Both the position numbers and the translations under genes were made by a program. Below are positions 7,448 through 15,015 of a DNA stretch of 64,000 bases, one piece after another. How positions within the stretch are numbered: the first letter of the stretch is position 1; every line of letters begins with the position of its first letter. Location: assembly GCA_023390055.1 (NCBI GenBank), contig JAEWDP010000166.1, positions 1 through 64,000 on the forward strand, in the 5' to 3' direction. Source of the stretch: Pseudomonadota bacterium. GTDB lineage: Bacteria; Pseudomonadota; Alphaproteobacteria; Rhizobiales; Rhizobiaceae. The notes below the pieces were generated by a model. It saw nothing but the letters and a program-made list of their open reading frames with translations. It was not told the origin of the DNA and made no database searches.

Positions 7448-8209
7448 ATGACCGATGTCATCCGGTCCATCGGTTTTCTCAGCCGGCTGCCCGTTTCTTC
7501 ACGCTTTTATGAAAACCATAATGGCGCGATCAGCAATTATGCACGGGCATTTCCGGCGGCGGGGCTCTTGCTGGCAGTTCCGCCTGCCCTGCTTTTGTGG
7601 ATCCTGCTGCAGATTGACGCGCCTCCGCTTCTTGCAGCCCTGATTTGCCTTCTGGCACTGACGTTGATCACCGGCGCCCTGCATGAGGATGGCCTTGCCG
7701 ATTCTGCAGACGGGCTGGCAGGAGGACGTGATCGCGAGCACATGCTGGCCATCATGCGCGACAGCTGCACAGGCAGTTATGGCGTGATTGCTCTCATCTT
7801 TTCGTTTTCCATCCGTGCGGCAGCTCTTTGTCATCTCATCGTCTATTCACAAGCCCTCGCTGTCCTTGCTGTCCTCGCCGTTCAACCTGCCGCCCGCGCC
7901 TTGATGGTTGCCCACTGGCATGCCCTGCCTGCCGCACGTGGCGACGGAGTTGCCTCCGGTGCTGGACAACCTGACAGTGCCAATCGGAGATTTGCCCTCG
8001 TCAGCAGCATCGTCGTCGTCACGCTCTTGCTGATCAGCGTTGCAAGCCTTGCCGAAATCGCCGTCGCGCTCGTCGCGTCAGGCCTGGCCGTCTATGGGTT
8101 CAGCAGATATGTGATGCGCAAGATCGGTGGCCATACAGGCGACACGATCGGGGCGTCGGAGCAGACTGCCGAGATCGTGTTCCTGTCGACCCTTGCCCTG
8201 TGGATCTGA
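7448..8209 (+). CDS. cobS: Adenosylcobinamide-GDP ribazoletransferase (cobalamin synthase)
   Basis: 253 residues with about six membrane helices. IGFLSRLPV opens the protein, and the acidic motif GALHEDGLADSADGLAGGRDRE (residues about 75-96, the Mg-binding heart of the family) follows. The C-terminus has GGHTGDTIGASEQ. This inner-membrane enzyme joins adenosylcobinamide-GDP and alpha-ribazole (from CobT) in the last step of cobalamin assembly. The ATG at 7448 lacks a close SD site. A GGAGGG at 7417-7422 sits just before an in-frame CTG at 7427, so an alternative start adding seven residues is possible. A DUF1289 gene follows after nine bases. Confidence 0.94.
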   Translation: MTDVIRSIGFLSRLPVSSRFYENHNGAISNYARAFPAAGLLLAVPPALLLWILLQIDAPPLLAALICLLALTLITGALHEDGLADSADGLAGGRDREHMLAIMRDSCTGSYGVIALIFSFSIRAAALCHLIVYSQALAVLAVLAVQPAARALMVAHWHALPAARGDGVASGAGQPDSANRRFALVSSIVVVTLLLISVASLAEIAVALVASGLAVYGFSRYVMRKIGGHTGDTIGASEQTAEIVFLSTLALWI

Positions 8210-8218
8210 AAACCCGAT

Positions 8219-8449
8219 ATGTCGAACATGATGTCACCCTGCATTCTCGTCTGCTCCATCGATGACAGAACCGGTTATTGCTTCGGTTGCGGTCGAACAC
8301 GTGATGAAATCACATTCTGGACCAGCTACTCGGACAGTGAGCGTGCGCAATTGATGACGGTTCTTCCCGAGCGCCTTGCGACGGTCGAACGCAAGCCGAG
8401 GCGTGAAACGAAACGCCGACGCATGGCCCGCGAACGGACGTCGTCATGA
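8219..8449 (+). CDS. DUF1289 family protein
   Basis: 76 residues. The family signature is plain: SPCILVCSID, then TGYCFGCGRTRDEI and a W at residue 34. Four cysteines in the first 25 residues suggest a small metal site, and the C-terminus is very basic (KRRRMARERTSS). DUF1289 proteins are conserved in Proteobacteria without an agreed function. The gene starts 9 bases after cobS and its stop overlaps the next start (ATGA), so it sits in one operon with cobS and a membrane-anchored protease. Confidence 0.85.
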   Translation: MSNMMSPCILVCSIDDRTGYCFGCGRTRDEITFWTSYSDSERAQLMTVLPERLATVERKPRRETKRRRMARERTSS

Positions 8450-9150
8450 ACGGACTGACCTTCGTCTTTCTTGTACTGGGTGCAGGCCTCGTGCTCCTCG
8501 TTGTCAACCACGACAGCGGCCAGACCTTCGGGATCGCCAATGAGGATTTCGGACAGATCATCTTCCTGATGCCGATAGCGGGGCTTCTGTCCGTCGGCAT
8601 ACTTGCCGGTGGGCGCGGCAATCTTCGACAGATCATCCGCTATATGGCGATCTGGCTGGTCATCATCATGGGGCTCGTTGTGGCTTATCTCTACCGGGAT
8701 GATTTTCGCGAGGTCGGCGCACGACTTTCGGCAGGCCTCATGCCCGGCAGTGCGGTCATCACCACGACAACCGATGGCATCAACGAAGTCATCATCCACA
8801 AGACGATGGGGGGACACTTCCAGACCGGCGTGGACATCAACGGTCAGTCCGTGTCGATGCTGGTCGATACCGGAGCAAGCACCGTGGTCTTGACCTTCGA
8901 TGACGCAAGGCGGATCGGACTTGAGCCCAACGACCTTTCCTACTCGGTTACCGTTGCAACCGCCAATGGCCGCGCCTCTGCTGCGCCAGTTCACCTCGAC
9001 GAAGTCGCGATCGGCCCGATTGTTCGGCGCAATGTCCGTGCAATGGTTGCTCAGGACGGCCGTCTCGACCAGAGCCTGCTCGGCATGACATTCCTGTCGC
9101 AGCTCGGCTCCTTGCAGATGAAGACGGACGAACTGCGGTTGCGCGACTAG
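8446..9150 (+). CDS. Membrane-anchored retropepsin-like aspartic protease (TIGR02281 type)
   Basis: 234 residues. Three hydrophobic segments (about 3-19, 39-52 and 65-82) precede a soluble domain. That domain has one aspartic-protease active site, LVDTGASTVVL (about residues 143-153), and the second half-motif NVRAMVAQDG..DQSLLGMTFL typical of clan AA retropepsin-like proteins of about 120 residues. Such proteins act as homodimers, because only one DTG is present. The substrate is unknown; the domain probably faces the periplasm. ATGA overlap with the DUF1289 gene. Its TAG and the TAG of the convergent AraC gene share the bases CTAG. Confidence 0.87.
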   Translation: MNGLTFVFLVLGAGLVLLVVNHDSGQTFGIANEDFGQIIFLMPIAGLLSVGILAGGRGNLRQIIRYMAIWLVIIMGLVVAYLYRDDFREVGARLSAGLMPGSAVITTTTDGINEVIIHKTMGGHFQTGVDINGQSVSMLVDTGASTVVLTFDDARRIGLEPNDLSYSVTVATANGRASAAPVHLDEVAIGPIVRRNVRAMVAQDGRLDQSLLGMTFLSQLGSLQMKTDELRLRD

Positions 9151-10148
9151 CGAATGATGTAGCCATTCGACGGGATTGTCGTGACCGCGTCGCCTGCAGA
9201 TGGTGTCGGACGCAGCGTACTGGGCGAGGTCCCGATAATCCTCTTGAAGGCACGGCTGAAGGATGCTTCGGCGTCATAGCCAAGCCGTTCAGCCGCCACA
9301 GAAACCCGCATTCCCTTGCTCAGCCATTGCCGGGCCTGATGCATTCTGACACGCGCAACATAGCGTGCCGGTGTCTCTCCGACCACGCTCGTGAACCGCG
9401 CAGAAAAACCGGAGCGGGACGCCCCCATCACACGCGCCAGTTCGCTCACGGTCCAGTTGCGTTCCGGCTGCAGATGCACGGCCGCCAGCACCCGTCCGAT
9501 CTCGGGATTGCGCACGGCGGCTAGCCAGCCCGCAGCCTCGCCGCAGCCATGCTCGATCCAGGCCCGGATCAGGGTTGCCGTCAAGACATCGGCAAGCCTG
9601 GCAAGAATGCCTCCGGCGCCTACGCGATCCAATTCGGCTTCCCTTGCCATGGCATCCATCAGATGCGGGATCGCCGGCTCGTTGCCAGCCAGGTCACTGG
9701 TCATCATCACGTCGGGCATCAATTGCAGCAAGGGGTGCATCCGGTCGACATTGAAGCGCATCGAGGCAACCAGAAGCACCGTTCCATCCTTGGCGTCCGG
9801 GCATTTGACGTCAAACACCCCCTGGCAGACCTCCTTGCGCGAATAGGTTTCAAACGAGACCGGCGGCACGTCGGGTGCACTTGCAACAACGTGCTGATCC
9901 CCGCGTGGCAAAAGAACGGCATCGCCAGGGCCAAGCATCTGCCATCGGCCTTGTGGATGCCTCAGCACAGCATGGCCCGAAGCAATGAACTGGAAGCGTG
10001 CGTCCAACTGTTGTGGAAACTCGATTGCCCACCGGTCAGCGACCCGACAGCGCGAATATTCAACGCCATCAAGCCTCAAACCGCGCAGCATCTCACTGAG
10101 TGGATCTTGAGCATAGTATCGCGAAGATTTGGACGAATGATCATGCAT
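9147..10148 (-). CDS. AraC-family transcriptional regulator with N-terminal cupin
   Basis: 333 residues. The N-terminal half (about 1-190) is the Cupin_6 type sensor found next to efflux genes, with GHAVLRHPQGRWQMLGPGDAVLLPRGDQH. The C-terminal half holds two helix-turn-helix motifs: ARVMGASRSGFSARFTSVVG, then AAERLGYDAEASFSRAFKR, the standard AraC/XylS DNA-binding domain. The start ATG at 10148 has only a weak SD. It is divergent from an MFS exporter, the usual arrangement for a local regulator that controls its neighbour. Inducer unknown. Confidence 0.9.
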   Translation of the reverse strand: MHDHSSKSSRYYAQDPLSEMLRGLRLDGVEYSRCRVADRWAIEFPQQLDARFQFIASGHAVLRHPQGRWQMLGPGDAVLLPRGDQHVVASAPDVPPVSFETYSRKEVCQGVFDVKCPDAKDGTVLLVASMRFNVDRMHPLLQLMPDVMMTSDLAGNEPAIPHLMDAMAREAELDRVGAGGILARLADVLTATLIRAWIEHGCGEAAGWLAAVRNPEIGRVLAAVHLQPERNWTVSELARVMGASRSGFSARFTSVVGETPARYVARVRMHQARQWLSKGMRVSVAAERLGYDAEASFSRAFKRIIGTSPSTLRPTPSAGDAVTTIPSNGYIIR

Positions 10149-10185
10149 AAGGGATTATCTAGCATAGAAACAACAAAACGTCACG

Positions 10186-10218
10186 CGTATCCCTACCTGA
10201 CCAACAACGCAGGATACG
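10186..10218 (+). promoter_or_regulatory. Inverted repeat covering the ribosome site of the MFS gene
   Basis: CGTATCC (10186-10192) and GGATACG (10212-10218) are perfect complements 19 bases apart. The right arm overlaps AGGA at 10211-10214, the SD of the MFS gene that starts at 10222. In RNA this would form a hairpin masking translation; in DNA it could be an operator for the AraC protein. Which applies cannot be told from sequence. Confidence 0.4.
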
Positions 10219-10221
10219 GTA

Positions 10222-11430
10222 ATGACCGATTGCACCATCGCACCTTCCCGTCTTTCACGCAGTCAACCCGACACGCCGGCTTGGACGGGTGTTGTTTCCC
10301 TCGCGCTCGGCGTCTTCGGGCTTGTCACGGCTGAATTTCTCCCTGTCAGCCTGCTGACCCCGGTCTCACAGGATCTCGGCATCAGCACCGGCGTTGCCGG
10401 TCAAACGATCACCGCAACAGCGGTGATCGGTGCGATTGCAGGTCCAGGCATCGTTATCGGTACAAGGCATCTGGATCGCCGCCTTGTCCTTTTGAGCCTG
10501 ACAGCACTCCTGGTCATCTCCAGCACACTGGCCAGCCTCGCAGGCAGTCTTCCCGTATTGATTGCCTCGCGACTGTTGCTCGGTGTCGGACTTGGCGGCT
10601 TCTGGGCGATGTCGGCGGCGCTTGCCATGCGGCTCGTACCCGAACATCTCATAGCGCGCGCAATGGCGATCGTCTTCACGGGAGTGTCGGTGGCAACTGT
10701 CTGTGCCGTCCCGCTCGGCGCCTGGATCGGAGCAACGCTCGGGTGGCGCACAGCCTTTGCGCTTTCCGCCGGCGTCGGGCTCGTTACCCTTCTTGTACAG
10801 GCATTGAGCATTCCGCCCATGCCGCCAAATGGCAGCGCCAGCCTGTCGACCATGAGAGCCCTTCTCAGCCGTTCGCGCGTTCGCACCGGGCTGATTGTTA
10901 CGCTGATCATCATTTCCGGACATTTTGCGGGATTTACGTATATCCGGCCTTATCTCGAACAGGTCCCTCTCCTTGATGTCGAGATCATATCGCTGGTCCT
11001 GCTTACCTATGGTGTCGCAGGCTTCTTCGGCAATCTGATCGGCGGCGCCGTGGCTGGCCGCAGCACGACGGCTTCGATCGCCCTTGGAGCCGGTCTGGTC
11101 GCAACTGCCGCCCTCTTCATGCTGTGGGGCGGTGCATCCATCCTCGTCTCGTGGCTTGCCATTGCATTTTGGGGAACGGCGTTCGGCATGCTCCCCGTCA
11201 GCATCCAGACCCACGTCACACGTGCGGCAGCCGACGAGGCCGAAAGCGTCGGCGCCATGCTGCTGGCAGCCTTTCAGGTGGCGATTTCTTCCGGGGCAGC
11301 TCTGGGCGGCCTGTTGATCGACACCCAGGGGCCGAATGGTGTCGTGGCCTTTCTCGGGATTGCGTGCGCGCTTGGGTCGATCGTCATTCTGGCGCATGGA
11401 GGCAGACAACTCAGGCCACAGGGCAACTGA
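10222..11430 (+). CDS. MFS transporter, DHA1 drug/sugar efflux type
   Basis: 402 residues and about 12 membrane helices. The early segment FGLVTAEFLPVSLLTP and the following VAGQTITATAVIGAIAG are typical of the DHA1 branch (AraJ / SotB / YdhP-like efflux proteins). The loop 2-3 motif is degenerate (GTRHLDRRLVLL). It probably exports small molecules such as sugars or drugs by proton antiport; the substrate is unknown. The ATG at 10222 has AGGA eight bases upstream, inside a hairpin. The divergent AraC gene is the likely regulator. A strong hairpin lies 44 bases past the stop. Confidence 0.9.
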   Translation: MTDCTIAPSRLSRSQPDTPAWTGVVSLALGVFGLVTAEFLPVSLLTPVSQDLGISTGVAGQTITATAVIGAIAGPGIVIGTRHLDRRLVLLSLTALLVISSTLASLAGSLPVLIASRLLLGVGLGGFWAMSAALAMRLVPEHLIARAMAIVFTGVSVATVCAVPLGAWIGATLGWRTAFALSAGVGLVTLLVQALSIPPMPPNGSASLSTMRALLSRSRVRTGLIVTLIIISGHFAGFTYIRPYLEQVPLLDVEIISLVLLTYGVAGFFGNLIGGAVAGRSTTASIALGAGLVATAALFMLWGGASILVSWLAIAFWGTAFGMLPVSIQTHVTRAAADEAESVGAMLLAAFQVAISSGAALGGLLIDTQGPNGVVAFLGIACALGSIVILAHGGRQLRPQGN

Positions 11431-11473
11431 CAAAGGTCACCCGTTCAGCCGCCGCCATCGCGGTCAAACAGAC

Positions 11474-11505
11474 CCTGCCGCCTTTTTACAAAGACAGGCG
11501 GCAGG
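11474..11505. terminator. Perfect 10-base hairpin between convergent genes
   Basis: CCTGCCGCCT (11474-11483) and AGGCGGCAGG (11496-11505) are exact complements with a 12-base loop. It lies between the MFS gene (plus) and the ABC permease gene (minus) and could stop transcription from both. There is no clean T run, so it may act with Rho or as an RNA 3' end. Confidence 0.6.
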
Positions 11506-11559
11506 ATTGTTGCAAGGCAAGTGCACAAGGTCCGTCAGACCGCGTGCCAGCAAGGCGTT

Positions 11560-12321
11560 CTAATTGCGCAGACGATAACCCGTCTTGAAGATCCAGGCGA
11601 CCAGCGACAGGCAAAATGTCAGGAATACAGCGATCATCGCAAGACTGATGAGCGGATTTACGTCTGCGATCTCGAAGAAACTCCAGCGGAAGCCGCTGAC
11701 GAGATAGAGTACAGGATTGAAATGGCTTACGGTTTGCCAAAATGGCGGCAGCATGTCGATCGAGTAGAAGCTGCCACCAAGGAACGTAAGGGGCGGCACG
11801 ACAAGCATTGGAACGATGTTCAGCTGTTCGAAGTTCTTGGCCCAGATGCCGATGATGAAACCCGCCAGGCTGAAGGTGATTGCGGTCAAGACGAGAAAAA
11901 CAACCATCATTACCGGGTGAGCAATCGACACATCGACAAAGAAGGATGCTGTCGCAAGAGTGATCAACCCGATGATAAGGCCCTTGCTTGCCGCCGCTCC
12001 GACATAGCCGATCAGGATTTCGCTCATCGCGATCGGTGCCGACAGGATTTCATAGATGGTCCCGGTGAATTTCGGAAAATAGATCCCGATCGAACCATTG
12101 CTGATGCATTGCGTCAGCAATGTCAGCATGATCAGGCCGGGCGTGATGAAAGAACCATAGGAAACGCCGTCAACTTCCTGGATACGCGAACCGATCGCCG
12201 TCCCAAAGACAACGAAATAAAGCGACGTCGTGATCACCGGGGACACGACACTTTGCAGCAGGGTGCGACGCATGCGAGCCATTTCGAAAAGATAGATCGA
12301 CTTGATTGCCTCGAAATTCAT
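11560..12321 (-). CDS. ABC-2 type transporter permease (YadH-like)
   Basis: 253 residues, six membrane helices, the normal size for ABC-2 permeases. The region GTIYEILSAPIAMSEILIGYV between helices 2 and 3 and GGSFYSIDMLPPFW before the last helices are characteristic of the YadH/NodJ group. It forms the membrane pore of an exporter with the ATPase encoded just upstream (ATGA overlap at 12318-12321). The substrate is unknown; homologues are linked to lipid, polysaccharide or drug export. Confidence 0.92.
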   Translation of the reverse strand: MNFEAIKSIYLFEMARMRRTLLQSVVSPVITTSLYFVVFGTAIGSRIQEVDGVSYGSFITPGLIMLTLLTQCISNGSIGIYFPKFTGTIYEILSAPIAMSEILIGYVGAAASKGLIIGLITLATASFFVDVSIAHPVMMVVFLVLTAITFSLAGFIIGIWAKNFEQLNIVPMLVVPPLTFLGGSFYSIDMLPPFWQTVSHFNPVLYLVSGFRWSFFEIADVNPLISLAMIAVFLTFCLSLVAWIFKTGYRLRN

Positions 12322-13244
12322 GACCGTTTGCCCACCAGTTCGACGAAGATGTCCTCAAGCGAGCTCTGCCGGGTGGAAAGATCGCGAAACTCTATTCCCT
12401 GCGTGGCAAGCGCGCCAAGCAGTGTGGCGATCCGACCCTGTTCCGCCTCGCCCTGATATTCATAGATGAGGGCGCCGCCACCTTCGGCCAACGCCACATT
12501 GTAGGTAGCGAGCGCGCCGGGCAAGGCTGCGAGCGGCCTGGCAAGTTCGAGCCGCAGTTCCTTGCGCCCCAGTTTTTGCATCAATGCCGCCTTCTCTTCT
12601 ACCAGCAGCAGTTCGCCACCATTGATCACCCCGACCCGATCGGCGATTTCCTCCGCCTCTTCGATGTAATGTGTGGTCAAGATGATCGTAACACCCTCCT
12701 CGCGAAGCCGTTCGACCACCTTCCACATGTCCCGCCTCAGGCCCACGTCGACACCGGCGGTTGGTTCATCAAGGAACAGGATCTGCGGATCGTGCGCCAA
12801 TGCCTTGGCAATCAGGACACGCCGCTTCATGCCACCGGAGAGTTCACGCAGCAGGTTGTCGCGCTTGTCCCACAAGGACAGGTCCTTGAGGACTGTCTCG
12901 ATGCGCGCAGGATCCGCACTGCATCCGTGCAGGCCGCGCGAAAAGGTCACCGTATTGCGAACAGTCTCGAACTGATCGGTCGTCAATTCCTGCGGCACCA
13001 GGCCGATCATGGCCCGTGTCTTGCGAAACTCGCGTACAACATCATGACCACCAACAAGAACAACGCCATCCGTCGGGTTCACGAGGCCGCAGACGATCGA
13101 AATCAGTGTCGTCTTGCCGGCACCATTCGGTCCGAGCAGGGCCAGAATCTCGCCTCTGTCGATTTCCAGATCGACCCCTTTCAGCGCTTGAAATCCGTTG
13201 TCATAGGTCTTGGTCAAATTGTGAATGGAAACGATGGGAGCCAT
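12318..13244 (-). CDS. ABC transporter ATP-binding protein (YadG-like)
   Basis: 308 residues. Walker A is GPNGAGKTT at residues 38-46, the Q loop is near LVPQEL, the ABC signature is LSGGMKRR, Walker B is ILFLDEPTAGVD, and the switch His lies in TTHYIEEAEE. A C-terminal extension of about 80 residues ends in the family's DLSTRQSSLEDIFVELVGK. It powers the permease encoded downstream by a four-base overlap; the two genes form a complete half-size exporter. No periplasmic component is adjacent, consistent with an exporter. Confidence 0.94.
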   Translation of the reverse strand: MAPIVSIHNLTKTYDNGFQALKGVDLEIDRGEILALLGPNGAGKTTLISIVCGLVNPTDGVVLVGGHDVVREFRKTRAMIGLVPQELTTDQFETVRNTVTFSRGLHGCSADPARIETVLKDLSLWDKRDNLLRELSGGMKRRVLIAKALAHDPQILFLDEPTAGVDVGLRRDMWKVVERLREEGVTIILTTHYIEEAEEIADRVGVINGGELLLVEEKAALMQKLGRKELRLELARPLAALPGALATYNVALAEGGGALIYEYQGEAEQGRIATLLGALATQGIEFRDLSTRQSSLEDIFVELVGKRS

Positions 13245-13358
13245 GCGGGCGAAACTTTTTCAAAAAATGGTGGGAAACGACGCCCAATATAGGCATGGCC
13301 AGCAACGAGACCATCCCCGACGCAAAAACATTGCATTCGGCCTTTGCGACCAATGGCG

Positions 13359-14180
13359 TCAAATGATGATCGTCAAAACAAACTGGAGCGAAACCGTTAT
13401 CAGGAACAGTCCGAAGCCAATTTCCAGCTGCCGCTTGCTCATGGCGTGCGCAAACCGGGCCCCGACCGGCGCCAGGGCCAGGGTGATGGGTACCAGAAGG
13501 AGGACGGCCAGCCAGTTGATGAAACCGATGGAAAATGGCGGCAGTCCGAGCGCCGACCAGCCACCCCAGGCATAACCGACAAGGCCTGGAACAGAGATCA
13601 GGACACCGATGCCTGCAGACGTCGCAACGGCCTGATGGATCGGGCGACCATAAAGCGTCATGAAGGTATTGTTGAGGACACCGCCGCCAATTCCCATCAA
13701 GCCCGACAGGATACCGATGGCCGCTCCGACAAGAAATCGCAGGGGATTTCCTGGAAGTTCATCCCCGAGCCGCCAGCTGGCGCGGTTGAAGATCATCCGG
13801 AAGGCCAGAGCCAGCGCAATCAGTGCAAAGATCACACGCAGCTCGACGCTGTCTGCCTTGGCTGCGGCATAGGCGGCAAGAAGGGTCCCGAGCGGTACGG
13901 CGACTACCCATCCCTTCAGCAGCTCGATGTCGACCGCCCCGCGCGCGTGGTGTGCCATGAACGACCGGATAGACGTTGGAACGATGAGTGCAAGCGAGGT
14001 ACCGAGCGCCAGTTGCATGCGCACATCTTCCGGCACATCAAGCAATCCGAATACATGAAAGAAGATGGGAACGAGGATCGCGCCACCGCCAATTCCGAAC
14101 ATGCCGGCGAGCAGCCCGGCAAACGCACCGGCGACGGCGAGCGCAAGAACGAAGGTCACAATTTCGGAAATCGGGAGCAT
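13359..14180 (-). CDS. TauE/SafE family membrane transporter
   Basis: 273 residues and eight or so membrane helices. Both halves carry the family's glycine motif, GMFGIGGGAILVP (about residues 25-37) and GLMGIGGGVLNNT (about residues 160-172), an internal repeat typical of TauE/SafE (DUF81) proteins. Members move sulfite, sulfoacetate or other organosulfonates across the inner membrane; the substrate here is not known. The ATG at 14180 was chosen because it begins directly before the first helix; the frame is open upstream to 14252 without support. Monocistronic as far as can be seen. Confidence 0.9.
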   Translation of the reverse strand: MLPISEIVTFVLALAVAGAFAGLLAGMFGIGGGAILVPIFFHVFGLLDVPEDVRMQLALGTSLALIVPTSIRSFMAHHARGAVDIELLKGWVVAVPLGTLLAAYAAAKADSVELRVIFALIALALAFRMIFNRASWRLGDELPGNPLRFLVGAAIGILSGLMGIGGGVLNNTFMTLYGRPIHQAVATSAGIGVLISVPGLVGYAWGGWSALGLPPFSIGFINWLAVLLLVPITLALAPVGARFAHAMSKRQLEIGFGLFLITVSLQFVLTIII

Positions 14181-14365
14181 GGCAGGTTCCGGAAGGGTCA
14201 GGGACAGGAACGACAACAGGACCGGCGGCCGTTCCGATATGCCTTCTTTCACCTACCGTGTCGCCAGACAAGCCATCCGGCTTTATTTTGGCGCCCGTAT
14301 CCCTGGAAAGGACGTTGGCCATCACATCACATCGCAGCCGACCACACTCAACGACCGTCGTGCGG

Positions 14366-14377
14366 TGGTGATCACCA
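14366..14377. promoter_or_regulatory. 12-base palindrome upstream of the TauE/SafE gene
   Basis: TGGTGATCACCA is a perfect palindrome in the 215-base gap between the DUF1801 gene and the TauE/SafE gene, both minus strand. It lies about 190 bases upstream of the transporter start, so it could be an operator; nothing else supports this. Confidence 0.25.
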
Positions 14378-14395
14378 TCCACACGATGGCGCCCG

Positions 14396-14878
14396 CTACA
14401 TCTTTTCGCCTGGCAGGTCGCTCGCCTGTCTGATCCACGCACGAAACTGCTCTTCATCCAGGGGCACGTCTTCATAAATATCCAGGTAGCGGACCTGCGG
14501 GTGCTTGGATTTTCCGGGTGGGACCGGGTTCAGCGACATCCCCTTGAAGAAGGTCACCTTCACGTATTTCGTAAAGCAGTGAAAACTCAAGAACCAGCTG
14601 CCTTCTTCCATCCCGTAGAAAGGCGAATTCCATTTGACGGCTTTCGTGACCTTGGGAACGACTTGCATGACAAGACTGTCGAGGCGCTTTCCAAGGCTGC
14701 TTTTCCAGCCCGGCATGGCAGCAATATAGGCCTGGACAGGTGCATCACCATATCCCTTGGCAATCTGGGGGTTGCCTCCTGAAAGAAGCACCGGAGCACC
14801 ATCATCACCACTCCGATGCCGGGGTGATCGACCGTGCGAAGACCTTGCCGACTTGCGTTTCGTCTTGTCTTCATTCAT
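14396..14878 (-). CDS. DUF1801 domain protein
   Basis: 160 residues. The first 35 are basic and probably disordered. The rest is a DUF1801 (YdhG-like) domain: VQAYIAAMPGWKSSLGKRLD, then KAVKWNSPFYGMEE and FHCFTKYVKVTFFKG, ending LDEEQFRAWIRQASDLPG. The role is unknown; the fold is sometimes linked to iron/frataxin-like or ligand-binding proteins. The ATG at 14878 is used, with AGGA upstream. A second protein with the same domain type is encoded at 31270-31857. Confidence 0.82.
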   Translation of the reverse strand: MNEDKTKRKSARSSHGRSPRHRSGDDGAPVLLSGGNPQIAKGYGDAPVQAYIAAMPGWKSSLGKRLDSLVMQVVPKVTKAVKWNSPFYGMEEGSWFLSFHCFTKYVKVTFFKGMSLNPVPPGKSKHPQVRYLDIYEDVPLDEEQFRAWIRQASDLPGEKM

Positions 14879-15015
14879 GCGGGGCCATTCCTGTTGAAAA
14901 CCGGGATCAACCTGCGCACCCTGCCCGACAGACGCCATCATCGTCACTGACGATGCCGCTTTCGCCAGGCATGGCCGCAATCGTTATCTGTTGCCTTCAA
15001 CAGGTATTGCAAGGT

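Noticed and set aside
11521..14477. Long plus-strand open frames opposite the ABC and TauE/SafE genes (up to 377 codons)
   Set aside because: They are rich in Arg, Gln, His and Asp with no motifs, the usual antisense shadow in GC-rich DNA. The minus-strand genes have full domain signatures.
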